Positions 41,149 through 49,671 of a stretch of 64,000 nucleotides of DNA are shown here, one piece after another. Made by a program: the position numbers and the translations under genes. Location: assembly GCF_014205075.1 (NCBI RefSeq), contig NZ_JACHMU010000001.1, positions 124,001 to 188,000 of the forward strand, read 5' to 3'. Under the pieces are notes generated by a model. It worked only from the letters and a program-made list of their open reading frames with translations. It was not told where the DNA came from and did not search any database. This DNA comes from Microbacterium ginsengiterrae. Its GTDB lineage: Bacteria > Actinomycetota > Actinomycetes > Actinomycetales > Microbacteriaceae. Position 1 is the first letter of the stretch. Every line of letters begins with the position of its first letter.

Positions 41149-41676
41149 TCACGCGTCGGGAAGGAGGATCGTGGCGAGGTTGACGCGTTGCTGACCGTCC
41201 TCCCGTTCCGTCAGATAGGGGGTCAGTAGCTCGGCGAGTCTTGACTGGATCGTGGCGAGATCCTCCCTGTTCACGTACAAGGGCGTTCGGGCGAATCCGA
41301 CCAGCTCACGGGCTTCGGGAGAATCCGCGCTGAGGAAGCGATCGAAGTCACCCGTGACGTCTCCCAGGAAAGTCAGGAAGGCAGTGCTCAGCTGCGCGCT
41401 GCTCATCACAGAAAGTTCGGCGTGGTCAACGGCGGCCATCCGGTCCCCCAGCGCCAAGGTTCGCTCGATCGCGCCGCGAGATCTGCGCTCATCGACCACG
41501 GCGACAACCTTGGCATCGAGGAGGGCCGCCACATGTCGATAGAGCGTGGCCTGCGGGATATCCGGGAGCGCCTCGCGCAACTGTGCCGTCGTGCGGTTGC
41601 GTCCACCCAGCTGCTGGATGATCCGTAATCGCACCGGGTGCAGCACGACCTCTGCTAGAGCAGTATTGTCCGGCAC
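41149..41676 (-). CDS. Winged-helix (ArsR-like) transcriptional regulator
   Basis: A 175-residue regulator with an N-terminal winged helix (LHPVRLRIIQQLGGRNRTTAQLREALPDIPQATLYRHVAALLDAKVVAVV, outline) and a helical C-terminal domain of about 100 residues. GTG start at 41676 with GGGGAG upstream. It is divergent from the gene at 41749 and the ABC transporter, and the 72-nt gap holds three TTATCA half-sites, so it very likely controls both units. Confidence 0.88.
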   Translation of the reverse strand: MPDNTALAEVVLHPVRLRIIQQLGGRNRTTAQLREALPDIPQATLYRHVAALLDAKVVAVVDERRSRGAIERTLALGDRMAAVDHAELSVMSSAQLSTAFLTFLGDVTGDFDRFLSADSPEARELVGFARTPLYVNREDLATIQSRLAELLTPYLTEREDGQQRVNLATILLPDA

Positions 41677-41691
41677 CTTGACTCCCCACTG

Positions 41692-41714
41692 TTATCACGA
41701 TGATAATGTTATCA
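41692..41714. promoter_or_regulatory. Operator with three TTATCA half-sites
   Basis: TTATCA-N3-TGATAA-N2-TTATCA: two overlapping perfect dyads in the gap between the divergent regulator and the hypothetical/ABC genes. Confidence 0.7.
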
Positions 41715-41748
41715 GTACGATTCCATTCTAGCGATCGAGGAGAGCACG

Positions 41749-42108
41749 ATGACGGACATCACATGCGACCGAACGGGAGTGCACGTGCAGTTTCCCGGTT
41801 GGGAGGCGACGATGACGGGCTTGCCGAAGCTGTCGATTCCGAGGTCGGCGATCCGTGGTGTCGCGAGCGAGCAGGGATGGACTTCCGAGATCCTCGGGAT
41901 GAGATCCGGTCTCGTCATCTCTGGCTACCGCAAACTGGGCACGTTCAGGCACCCTTCGGGAGTGCGGCGCCTGGTCTCGATGAAGCGCGGGCTCCGGCTG
42001 CTGCGGATCACCGTCGACCGGGCCGCCGTCGGGTTCGACGAGGTCCTCCTGAGCACCGATGCTGCAGAGACGATTGCGGCAGACCTTCGATCGGACGTGC
42101 ACTCTTGA
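41749..42108 (+). CDS. Hypothetical protein, 119 aa, upstream of ABC transporter
   Basis: A soluble 119-residue protein, beta-rich (GVHVQFPGWEATMTGLPKLSIPRSAIRGVAS; GLRLLRITVDRAAVGFDEVLLSTDAAETIA, outline), resembling small PH-like domain proteins in shape but not assignable with confidence. GAGGAGAG precedes the ATG at 41749. Its TGA overlaps the TTG start of the ATPase, so it is translationally coupled to the transporter. Confidence 0.65.
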   Translation: MTDITCDRTGVHVQFPGWEATMTGLPKLSIPRSAIRGVASEQGWTSEILGMRSGLVISGYRKLGTFRHPSGVRRLVSMKRGLRLLRITVDRAAVGFDEVLLSTDAAETIAADLRSDVHS

Positions 42109-42821
42109 ACGCTGCGATCGAGGTAGAGGCGCTCTCAAAACGGTTCGGGGTAGTCGTTGCGCTCGAAGATGTCACCGTGAAGGTCGAGTACGGGCGCGTC
42201 GTCGGGTTCCTCGGGCCCAACGGGGCAGGGAAGTCGACGCTGATGCGCGCGCTACTCGGCCTGATCCGCTCAGACAGCGGGGAGGCGCACATCGGTGGCG
42301 TGCCCTATGCCCGCCTGCCTGCTCCCGCAACCACCGTGGGCGCAGTCCTGGACATCGCCTCGGCGCATCCGCGCGTGACGGCACGCGCTCACCTTCACAC
42401 GTGCGCGGCACTCGGAGGAATGGACCGGTCGCGGGTCGACACCGTGTTATCCCTCGTGGGGGCGCAGTCGTACGCCGATCGTCGGATCGGCACCTTCTCC
42501 ACCGGGATGCGGCAGCGCCTCGCGCTGGCCACCGCGATGCTCGGCGACCCGGACATCCTCGTGCTCGATGAGCCGTCGAACGGTCTGGACCCAAGCGGAA
42601 TCGCCTGGCTCCGCACATTCCTGCGCGAGTTCGCCGATGCTGGCGGCGCCGTACTGCTCTCCAGCCATGTGCTTCATGAGATCGAGCACACGATCGACGA
42701 CGTCATCCTCATCGACCAGGGCCGCACCGTCTGGACGGGCGCACTCGAACGACTCGTGGCGCAAGATGCTCCTCTCGAGGAAGCATTCCTGCGCCTCACG
42801 CAGAAAGGACCTCTCTCATGA
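42105..42821 (+). CDS. ABC transporter ATP-binding protein
   Basis: A 238-residue ATPase of the ABC-2/CcmA type. Walker A GPNGAGKSTLM, Q-loop region, signature FSTGMRQRLALA (a variant of LSGGQ), Walker B ILVLDEPSNGLDPSG, H-loop SSHVLHE. The start is TTG at 42105, overlapping the preceding stop (TTGA). Partner of the permease downstream; substrate unknown. Confidence 0.93.
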   Translation: MNAAIEVEALSKRFGVVVALEDVTVKVEYGRVVGFLGPNGAGKSTLMRALLGLIRSDSGEAHIGGVPYARLPAPATTVGAVLDIASAHPRVTARAHLHTCAALGGMDRSRVDTVLSLVGAQSYADRRIGTFSTGMRQRLALATAMLGDPDILVLDEPSNGLDPSGIAWLRTFLREFADAGGAVLLSSHVLHEIEHTIDDVILIDQGRTVWTGALERLVAQDAPLEEAFLRLTQKGPLS

Positions 42822-43612
42822 ATGCCGTCTACGGAGAGGTCGTGCGACTGCGCGCCACCGGAGTAGCACTGTGGTCGGCAGTGGTTGCGCTCGCGTGTGG
42901 TGGCGGATTGACGCTTCTCCTTGCGCTCACCGGGCCGCAGAACGCCCAGCCTCCCATGCCGGACATCGACACCCCCGAAGGCGTGGGATTCGTGCTCGGC
43001 ATCGGAACCGTGCTTCTGTTCGTCCCCGCGCTGATCGGGACCATCGCGATCACAAGCGAGTATCGACACCGCACGATCGGCACGACGTTCCTCGTCGTTC
43101 CTAGACGAGGTCGAGTACTCACAGCCAAGCTCGCCGTGTACACGGTGCTGGGCATCGTCTACGGAATGGTCGCATCTCTGTCGGCCTTGCTCGCCCTGAT
43201 CGTCGCAACATGGATGCGCGGTGTACCGCTGGGCGTCGATGTGGTGGATCTGGTACCGGCACTCATACAGCTCAGCCTCGCCGCTGCCGCCTACACACTG
43301 CTCGGCGTAGGGATCGGCGCGTTGACCCGTTCACCCTTCGTCGCGATCGGCGTCGTTCTCGGCTACTTCCTGTTCGTCGAGTACGTCCTGATGATGGTTC
43401 CCGGGGTCAATGCGATCTACCCGTTCCTGCCGGGCGGCGCAACGGCATCGCTGACGAGTTTTGACTTCCTCACCGGCGCGATCGCGAGCCAGACAGCCCT
43501 GACGCCCGCGACGATGGTCTCACCTGTGGTCGGCGCTGCGACCCTCGTGGCATACGCGGTCATCGCGGCGATTCTCGCCGTCTTCGTTCCCCTTCGGCGA
43601 GACCTGAGGTGA
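42818..43612 (+). CDS. ABC-2-type transporter permease
   Basis: A 264-residue membrane protein with six hydrophobic segments (for example ALWSAVVALACGGGLTLLLAL, VGFVLGIGTVLLFVPALIGTIAI in outline) and the motif TSEYRHRTIGTTFLVVPRRGRVLTAKL shared by ABC-2 permeases of the two-gene type. ATGA overlap with the ATPase gene. Likely exports a lipid, peptide or drug. Confidence 0.9.
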   Translation: MNAVYGEVVRLRATGVALWSAVVALACGGGLTLLLALTGPQNAQPPMPDIDTPEGVGFVLGIGTVLLFVPALIGTIAITSEYRHRTIGTTFLVVPRRGRVLTAKLAVYTVLGIVYGMVASLSALLALIVATWMRGVPLGVDVVDLVPALIQLSLAAAAYTLLGVGIGALTRSPFVAIGVVLGYFLFVEYVLMMVPGVNAIYPFLPGGATASLTSFDFLTGAIASQTALTPATMVSPVVGAATLVAYAVIAAILAVFVPLRRDLR

Positions 43613-43643
43613 CCGGACCCAGGGTCTCGCCGAACGGGAGCCG

Positions 43644-44051
43644 CTATGGCTGCGCATACGCGCTCGCGTAGTCCTCACTGGGGGCCACGGGCTGGATGAT
43701 GTCGAGCAGGACACCGTCGGGGGCAGCAACGATGAAGTGCCGCTGGCCGAAGTCCTCATCGCGAAGCGGCAACACCACGTTCATCCCTGTTCTGCCGGCC
43801 AACTGCTTGTGGACGGCATCGACGTCGCCGACTTCGAGGTTGACGATCACTCCTCGGGGGAGCTCACGGTATCCGGCCGGCACCGTGGAGTGATCGTAAG
43901 CCAAGATCGCCAGCTCGAACGCGCCTAAGCGCAAGCTGACATACCAGTCCGATTCAAAGGTCGTCTCGAAACCGATGACGTCGCGGTAGAAGGACGCAGC
44001 GGCGTCGACATCGCGAGACATGAGCACGGGATAGAGGCTGGTGACGGACAT
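43644..44051 (-). CDS. VOC-superfamily protein
   Basis: A 135-residue glyoxalase/bleomycin-resistance-like protein: SLYPVLMSRDVDAAASFYRDVIGFETTFESDWYVSLRLG at the start and FGQRHFIVAAPDGVLLDIIQPV near the end. AAAGGAG precedes the ATG at 44051. Divergent from the TetR regulator. Confidence 0.88.
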   Translation of the reverse strand: MSVTSLYPVLMSRDVDAAASFYRDVIGFETTFESDWYVSLRLGAFELAILAYDHSTVPAGYRELPRGVIVNLEVGDVDAVHKQLAGRTGMNVVLPLRDEDFGQRHFIVAAPDGVLLDIIQPVAPSEDYASAYAQP

Positions 44052-44058
44052 TGCACTC

Positions 44059-44114
44059 CTTTACGTACGATATGAATGTAACGAAGCCAGCATACATACA
44101 GACTGTACGTAAAG
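44059..44114. promoter_or_regulatory. Inverted repeat between VOC and TetR genes
   Basis: CTTTACGTAC (44059-44068) and GTACGTAAAG (44105-44114) are perfect 10-bp arms in the divergent intergenic region, overlapping both ribosome-binding sites; probable TetR operators or a looped pair. Confidence 0.6.
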
Positions 44115-44124
44115 GAAGAGGACC

Positions 44125-44703
44125 ATGCCCCGCGCCTCCGCAGCCGACGCCGCCCAGACAGCCCAACGCATCCTCGATTCGGCGAAGGAGCTCTTCTCGG
44201 TACGAGGCTTCAGTGAAGTCTCCGTCGACGACGTCGCCCGGGACGCCGGGGTCACGCGAGGAGCGGTCTATCACCACTACCGGAACAAGGTCGCATTGTT
44301 CGCCGACGTCGTCGCCCGCCTCCAAGCCGACGTCGCACGAGCCGTCGTCGCGGCAGCAGAGAATGCAGACCCGCAGCCTCTCGAACAGCTCAGGGCCGGG
44401 TCGCACGCGTTCCTCGATGCGATCACGAACGGGGCCGCCATGCGCATCCTGCTCATCGATGCACCTGCGGTGACCGGCTGGCAGGAGTGGCGCCGACTCG
44501 ACGCGGAGAATTCGGCGACGCATCTGCGAGAGGCACTACGTGAGGCAGGAGTTGCAGAAGAGATCCTCGATGCATCGACCGCGCAGCTCTCCGGCGCGAT
44601 GAACGAGGCAGCCCTCTGGACGGCCCAACACGATGACACCGATCTGGCTCGCCGGCAGTCCCACAGGGTTCTCGACAGACTACTCACGGCCTCCGTCTCG
44701 TAG
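44125..44703 (+). CDS. TetR-family transcriptional regulator
   Basis: A 192-residue repressor with an N-terminal HTH (QRILDSAKELFSVRGFSEVSVDDVARDAGVTRGAVYHHYRNKVALFADVV, outline) and an all-helical ligand domain. AAAGGAAGAGG precedes the ATG. It likely controls the divergent VOC gene and itself through the inverted repeats between them. The end overlaps the convergent MarR gene by 24 nt. Confidence 0.92.
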   Translation: MPRASAADAAQTAQRILDSAKELFSVRGFSEVSVDDVARDAGVTRGAVYHHYRNKVALFADVVARLQADVARAVVAAAENADPQPLEQLRAGSHAFLDAITNGAAMRILLIDAPAVTGWQEWRRLDAENSATHLREALREAGVAEEILDASTAQLSGAMNEAALWTAQHDDTDLARRQSHRVLDRLLTASVS

Positions 44704-45174
44704 ACCCGGTTCTGGGGCGTGGGCGAGCTTTCCAGAGATTCGCACGATGTCGAGGAGGTCGCGCGCGTCGAGCCGATCGGCGAAGCGACGGCGCACGGAT
44801 TCCAGGTGCACGGCAGTCGCTTCGCGAAGGGCGTCGAGCCCGAGGGGGGCGAGCACGAGCAGACAGCCGCGGCCATCTGCCGGGTCGGGGTCACGGCGAA
44901 TCAGCTCTCGCGCTTCCATCCTGCCGGCGTGACGCGACAGCCTGCTCCGCGACCACCCCATCTTCTGCGCCTGGGCATGCAGTGTGCTCATCATCTCCGG
45001 CGCTTCAACAAGGGTGCTGAGCACTTCGTAGTCGGGCTCCGAGAGGCCCGATGTTGCAAGGTCGTGCACCACACCGGCCTGCACGGCGATCATCATGCGA
45101 CGGAACGCGCGCCAGGCGACTTCCTCATCCTCGCTCAACCAAGGCGCCGCCGACCCCACCCTTTTCGTTGACAT
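44680..45174 (-). CDS. MarR-family transcriptional regulator
   Basis: A 164-residue winged-helix regulator: LSEPDYEVLSTLVEAPEMMSTLHAQAQKMGWSRSRLSRHAGRMEARELIRRDPDPADGRGCLLVLAPLG in outline, the recognition helix and wing being WSRSRLSRHAGRME and DGRG. Its start codon lies inside a 16-bp perfect inverted repeat shared with the divergent gene at 45205; both proteins begin MSTK. Confidence 0.92.
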   Translation of the reverse strand: MSTKRVGSAAPWLSEDEEVAWRAFRRMMIAVQAGVVHDLATSGLSEPDYEVLSTLVEAPEMMSTLHAQAQKMGWSRSRLSRHAGRMEARELIRRDPDPADGRGCLLVLAPLGLDALREATAVHLESVRRRFADRLDARDLLDIVRISGKLAHAPEPGLRDGGRE

Positions 45175-45216
45175 GTAATCATTCTACGATCTATGCTCGT
45201 TTACATGTCAACGAAA
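45163..45216. promoter_or_regulatory. 16-bp perfect inverted repeat over both start codons (MarR operator)
   Basis: Arms at 45163-45178 and 45201-45216 (TTACATGTCAACGAAA on the right) are separated by 22 nt and include the start codon and first codons of both divergent genes. Confidence 0.75.
45192..45197 (+). promoter_or_regulatory. Candidate -10 hexamer (TATGCT), leaderless
   Basis: TATGCT lies 7 nt before the ATG at 45205, within the spacer of the MarR operator. Confidence 0.5.
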
Positions 45217-46263
45217 TCTCCTAGAGTCGTGATCCTCACGTGCAGCACCAGACCCGGAGCGATAGGCCCGGCGGTTGCAGACTGGCTCCTGCACACTCTC
45301 ACCCTCCACGCTGACGCACTCGACGTCGAGCTTCAGCATGTGTCGTTGCGCGATCTCGATCTCCCGTTCTTCGACGAGGAGGAACATCCGGCGCTCGGCG
45401 CCTATCGAAACCCGCACACCAAAGCGTGGAGCAAGATCGTCGACGAGGCGGATGGCTTCATCGCGGTTACGCCTGAATACAACTACGGCATGCCCGCAAC
45501 GCTCAAGAACGCCCTCGACTACCTGAGCCATGAATGGGCATGGAAGCCCATGGGGTTCGTGAGCTACGGCAACACGTCGGCGGGCACCCGATCCGTGCAG
45601 CACGCGAAGCAGGTGATCACGACGCTTCGTCTCGTCCCCCTCGGCTCGACCGTCGCCCTGCGCCTGAAAGACACGATCGATTCGACCGGGGTGCGTCCGA
45701 GCGTACAGCTGACCGCGTCGGCGAACGGCTTGCTGGAGGAGCTGGTCAGACTAGCTCACGCACTCAAGCCCATGCGGGAGGCTGCACGACCCGGTATCGA
45801 AGTCGGGCCGTTGCCCGGTAGCTACATCCACCCATTGACTCCCGACGACGCCCCTCATGTACTGGTTCTGCAGCGATGCTGCTGGGTCGACGAGGCGTTG
45901 AGCAACGAAACGCTGGACCTCGCTCCGTTCACCGAGACCCTCGAAGACGTGCAGGCCTGGCTCACCGACTGGGAGAGCGTCGGACTCTGGCTCCACGGTC
46001 GCCTCATCGGAATGGTTCGCGCTCGACGCGCATCGCGAACAGGGCACATCGGCAGACTCGCCGTCGTTCCCGATCTCTACGGGCGGGGAATCGGGCGCTG
46101 GCTCCTCCGGCACGCGACGGATGCTCTCGCCAGCTCCTGCGACCGGATAGAGCTCAGCACCGGATCGCGGAGCACGAAGAACATCCATCTGTACACGAGC
46201 GAAGGATTCGTCCAGCACACCGAGAACCCCGAAGGAACAGTCGAACTCGTCAAGCGTTCTTGA
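45205..46263 (+). CDS. NADPH-dependent FMN reductase fused to a GNAT acetyltransferase
   Basis: A 352-residue two-domain protein. Residues 1 to about 190 are a flavodoxin-like NADPH-dependent FMN reductase (ILTCSTRPGAIGPAVADWL phosphate loop; VTPEYNYGMPATLKNALDYLSHEW, GFVSYGNTSAGTRSVQH). Residues about 210-352 are a GNAT domain (IGRLAVVPDLYGRGIGRWLLRHATDAL, acetyl-CoA loop GRGIG; NIHLYTSEGFVQH). I chose the ATG at 45205 over 45193 because of the leaderless -10 and shared palindrome. The MarR neighbour suggests response to quinones, redox stress or drugs. Confidence 0.85.
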   Translation: MSTKSPRVVILTCSTRPGAIGPAVADWLLHTLTLHADALDVELQHVSLRDLDLPFFDEEEHPALGAYRNPHTKAWSKIVDEADGFIAVTPEYNYGMPATLKNALDYLSHEWAWKPMGFVSYGNTSAGTRSVQHAKQVITTLRLVPLGSTVALRLKDTIDSTGVRPSVQLTASANGLLEELVRLAHALKPMREAARPGIEVGPLPGSYIHPLTPDDAPHVLVLQRCCWVDEALSNETLDLAPFTETLEDVQAWLTDWESVGLWLHGRLIGMVRARRASRTGHIGRLAVVPDLYGRGIGRWLLRHATDALASSCDRIELSTGSRSTKNIHLYTSEGFVQHTENPEGTVELVKRS

Positions 46264-46306
46264 AGCGAGGCCCGACGGACTGACATCCGGTCCCCTGCCC
46301 GTGCAC

Positions 46307-47197
46307 CTACTTGTCGTCGCCCGATTGAGGAATCGGCACGCTTTCGAGGAATGCTCTTGCCGCGGGGGCGGGATTGAAGCTGCTCCACGCGAGGTACTCG
46401 ATACGGGTGGGGCCAGCGGTCACCGGGATCATTCGAAGACCGTTGCTGCCGGCGGGAATGACAGCTGGTGAGAGCAGGGCGATCACGAGGCCCTGCCTGA
46501 CCAGGTCGAGGATGAGGTCGGCGCTCATCGCTTCGAAGGCGACCTCACGATGGATGCCGGCGGCCTGGAACGCGAGGTCGGAGGGAAGCCGTCCGGGTGT
46601 TCCTTCGGGAAAGTCCACGAACACTTCATCGGCCAAGTCTTGCAACCGCAGTCTGCGACGCCGAGCCAGTGAATGCTCGGCGGAGACGACGACGATGAGC
46701 CGTTCCCTGGCAAGAACGCGCGCGTTCACGCCTTTCGGGGGTGCACTGTCGGGCAGCCCGAGCACTGCCACGTCCATACGGCCCTCGCTGATCGCGGTGA
46801 CGAACTCATCGCTACCGCCGCCTCGGAGCTTGATCCGCACCGCAGGGTGGGCGCGATGGAAGTGCCCGAGCGCAGCGGGTATATCGATGGCGGTCACCGT
46901 CGGAATCACACCAATGATGAGACTGCCTCGAATCTGCCCGTCCGCCTCCGCCGCCTCGGAGACCGCCCGTTCAGCCGCATCGAGACTCTCTCGTGCTCGT
47001 GCCAGGAATGCCTCTCCGGCGGCGGTGATCTCAACCCTACGGCTGGTGCGCGCGAATAACCTCACCCCGAGTTCGCGTTCGAGCGCCTTGATCTGGTGGC
47101 TCAGAGCGGACTGCACCACGAGACACCGCTCCGCCGCGCGAGTGAAACTGCGTTCCTCGGCCACCGCGACCACATACCGCATCTGCTGAAACTCCAC
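46307..47197 (-). CDS. LysR-family transcriptional regulator
   Basis: A 296-residue regulator: N-terminal HTH (MRYVVAVAEERSFTRAAERCLVVQSALSHQIKALERELGVRLFART, outline) and a periplasmic-binding-like effector domain (LIIGVIPTVTAIDIPAALGHFHRAHPAVRIKL). GTG start at 47197. Divergent from the EamA transporter at 47277 with a 79-nt gap, the usual arrangement for a LysR target. Confidence 0.92.
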   Translation of the reverse strand: MEFQQMRYVVAVAEERSFTRAAERCLVVQSALSHQIKALERELGVRLFARTSRRVEITAAGEAFLARARESLDAAERAVSEAAEADGQIRGSLIIGVIPTVTAIDIPAALGHFHRAHPAVRIKLRGGGSDEFVTAISEGRMDVAVLGLPDSAPPKGVNARVLARERLIVVVSAEHSLARRRRLRLQDLADEVFVDFPEGTPGRLPSDLAFQAAGIHREVAFEAMSADLILDLVRQGLVIALLSPAVIPAGSNGLRMIPVTAGPTRIEYLAWSSFNPAPAARAFLESVPIPQSGDDK

Positions 47198-47276
47198 ACT
47201 TCAATGATTCCTGTTCATTACTGATATGACAACAATGTTCTGGACTCATCAGCATGTCGGACCCGACGATGTAACC

Positions 47277-48203
47277 ATGAGCATCACGACCTCACCGCGC
47301 ACGCCTCCAAGCGTGCACGCAAGATCCACGCGCCGAGTGGGTTGGACGATACTGACTGCGCTGACCCCGATGGCCTGGGGCACCACCTACATCGTGACAA
47401 CGCACCTGCTGCCCGAGGGGCATCCTCTCTTCGCAGCGATGATGCGCTCGCTTCCCGCAGGTCTGATCGCGCTCCTGATCGCGAGGCAGTTGCCGCACGG
47501 TTCGTGGTGGTGGAAGAGCCTCGTGCTCGGCACCTTGAACATGGCCGCATTCTTCCCGTTGCTCTTCCTCGCAGCCCAGCAGCTGCCAGGCGGAGTAGCA
47601 GCCACGCTGGGTGCGGCACAGCCCATCGTTATCGCGTTCCTCACCGTGGCGATCCTGCACGAGAAGCTCTCGCTCTGGCGAGTCACCTGGGGCGTGCTCG
47701 GCATGATCGGCGTTGCGCTCGTCGTCCTCGGCCCGAACGCTGCGATGTCGCCTCTTGGTATCCTCGCGGGCTTGGGCGGTGCCGTGTCGATGGGCATCGG
47801 CGTGGTGCTGACGAAGAAGTGGGGGCGCCCCGAAGGGGTATCAGCAGTCGGTCTGGCCGGGTGGCAACTCACCGCGGCCGGTCTTGTCCTGCTGCTGCCG
47901 GCTCTGCTCATCGACGGCATTCCGCCCGGTATCGACGGCAAGGCCGTGCTGGGGTACGCCTGGCTGGGGCTGATCGGGGCATTGCTGACCTACACCATCT
48001 GGTTCGCCGGCATTCGGCGTCTGCCTGTGACGGCAACCGCCCTGCTCGGCCTGCTCTCTCCGCTCGTGGCGGCGGTGCTCGGCGCCGCGATCGCAGGTGA
48101 AGCCCTGGCCCCACTCCAACTTCTCGGCTTCGCCGCAGCACTCATCGCGATGGTCGCCGGTCAACTCCCGCCACCGAGAAACAAAGACCATGTCCGATCA
48201 TGA
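47277..48203 (+). CDS. EamA/DMT-family transporter
   Basis: A 308-residue permease with ten hydrophobic segments and two EamA repeats (ALTPMAWGTTYIVTTHLLPEGHPLFAAMMRSLPAGLIALL and GVLGMIGVALVVLGPN; second repeat from GLAGWQLTAAGLVLLLPALL to LSPLVAAVLGAAIAGEALAPLQLLGFAAALIAMVAGQL, outline). Probable efflux of amino acids or metabolites. ATG at 47277 chosen; the frame is open to 47226. Confidence 0.9.
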   Translation: MSITTSPRTPPSVHARSTRRVGWTILTALTPMAWGTTYIVTTHLLPEGHPLFAAMMRSLPAGLIALLIARQLPHGSWWWKSLVLGTLNMAAFFPLLFLAAQQLPGGVAATLGAAQPIVIAFLTVAILHEKLSLWRVTWGVLGMIGVALVVLGPNAAMSPLGILAGLGGAVSMGIGVVLTKKWGRPEGVSAVGLAGWQLTAAGLVLLLPALLIDGIPPGIDGKAVLGYAWLGLIGALLTYTIWFAGIRRLPVTATALLGLLSPLVAAVLGAAIAGEALAPLQLLGFAAALIAMVAGQLPPPRNKDHVRS

Positions 48204-48261
48204 GAGCCGCTGCATTCGGCGCGATCGGCATGGTCAGGAGCGCTATCGACACCGAAGCCGT

Positions 48262-49671
48262 TCACTGTCTGTTCGTGAGAGCTTGTCCGATGATCCGCGC
48301 AGCTTCGGAGAACGCGCTGGGGTTGGGGCCGGAGTAGTTCAGACGGAGATAGCGGCCGGTTGGCTCGGCGGGGAACCAATCGTCACCTGCTGCGATGATG
48401 ACCCCGCGAGCTTCGCATTCTCGGGCGAGCTGGAGCAGGTTCGTGTCGTCGGGCAGCCGCAGCCAGAGGTTCAGACCGCCGCACGGCACAGCATCCAGGC
48501 GCGCCGTCGGAGCGTGCTCGCGGAGCGCGTCGACGAGGAGATCGCGGCGGCTCGTGAGCTGTTGTCTGAGCGAGCGCAGGTGCGTGCGCCAGGCCGGTTG
48601 CGTGACCACATCGACCGCGACGGCTTGTAGCGCGGAGCTGACGTACATCTCCTGAGCCTGCGTGTCCGCGAGGATACGATCACGGGCAGGGCCGCGCGCG
48701 ATCACGCCCGCGACCCGGACGGACGGGGAGACGCTCTTGGTGAGTGAGCGGATGTAGACGACATGGCCGCTGTCGTCACGGGCGGCGACGGGGACGGAAT
48801 CGGAGGTGATGCCGAAGTCGTGCGCCCAGTCGTCCTCGATGAGGAACGCGCCGTGCTCGCGCACGATCCCGAGTACGGCGTCCCCCAGTTCCGCCGACCA
48901 CTGGCCGCCGGTGGGGTTGGCGAAGTTCGGTTGCGCGTAGAACGCGCGTGCCCCGGTCTGCGCGAAGGCGCGGTCGAGGTCGTCGGGATTCGGGCCGCGC
49001 GGCCCGGACGGGATAGGGACGAGTTGCACGCCGACCTGCGCGGCGGCGAGCATCGCCCCCCAATAGCTCGGTGACTCGATCAGCAGAGGTCGCCCCGCCC
49101 CGACAAGAGCGCGGAAGAGAGTGCCGAGGCCACTCTGACTACCCGGCAGGATCACCACATCCCTTACGGCCGGGGCGGTCAGGCCCGTGGGAGTGATCGC
49201 GCCGAGTTCAGCGGCGAACCAGGATTGCAGCTCGGGCAGGCCTGCAGCGGGCGAGCGACTCACCGCCGCCTCGCTCCGTGCAGCGCGAGCGAACGCGGCC
49301 CGCACCAGACGTTCGGGCAGCAGCTCCCTGTCGGGGTAGCCAGAGTGCAGGGCGATCACATCGTTCGGCGTGGTACGCAGCGCCGCCGACGAGGCCGGAA
49401 CGCGATGCTGCGGGGAGCCGAGCGCTGCCGTCTGCCAGCCGTAGTCGTTCGGACGGACCGCCCGGATCCCGCGCACGAACGTGCCGATGCCCGGGCGCGA
49501 CTCGATTACACCCTGGCCGACGAGGGTGCGTAGTGCCTTCTGCACCGTGACCGGGCTGGCCTCGAACCGTGCGACGAGCTGCCGCGTCGACGGAAGCTGT
49601 GCACCCGCAGGAGCGACCGCGATCCACTCACCGAGAGCGGACACGATGCGGTCACTGCTACTGTAGGTCAT
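48262..49671 (-). CDS. MocR-type (GntR-HTH plus aminotransferase) regulator
   Basis: A 469-residue regulator. Residues 1-75 are a GntR winged helix (LGEWIAVAPAGAQLPSTRQLVARFEASPVTVQKALRTLVGQGVIESRPGIGTFV, outline); the rest is a fold-type I aminotransferase domain with NFANPTGGQWS, IEDDWAHDF and the PLP-lysine motif YIRSLTKSVSPSVRVAGVIA. MocR proteins use PLP or amino compounds as effectors. Start codon at 49671 overlaps that of the divergent EamA gene. Confidence 0.92.
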   Translation of the reverse strand: MTYSSSDRIVSALGEWIAVAPAGAQLPSTRQLVARFEASPVTVQKALRTLVGQGVIESRPGIGTFVRGIRAVRPNDYGWQTAALGSPQHRVPASSAALRTTPNDVIALHSGYPDRELLPERLVRAAFARAARSEAAVSRSPAAGLPELQSWFAAELGAITPTGLTAPAVRDVVILPGSQSGLGTLFRALVGAGRPLLIESPSYWGAMLAAAQVGVQLVPIPSGPRGPNPDDLDRAFAQTGARAFYAQPNFANPTGGQWSAELGDAVLGIVREHGAFLIEDDWAHDFGITSDSVPVAARDDSGHVVYIRSLTKSVSPSVRVAGVIARGPARDRILADTQAQEMYVSSALQAVAVDVVTQPAWRTHLRSLRQQLTSRRDLLVDALREHAPTARLDAVPCGGLNLWLRLPDDTNLLQLARECEARGVIIAAGDDWFPAEPTGRYLRLNYSGPNPSAFSEAARIIGQALTNRQ

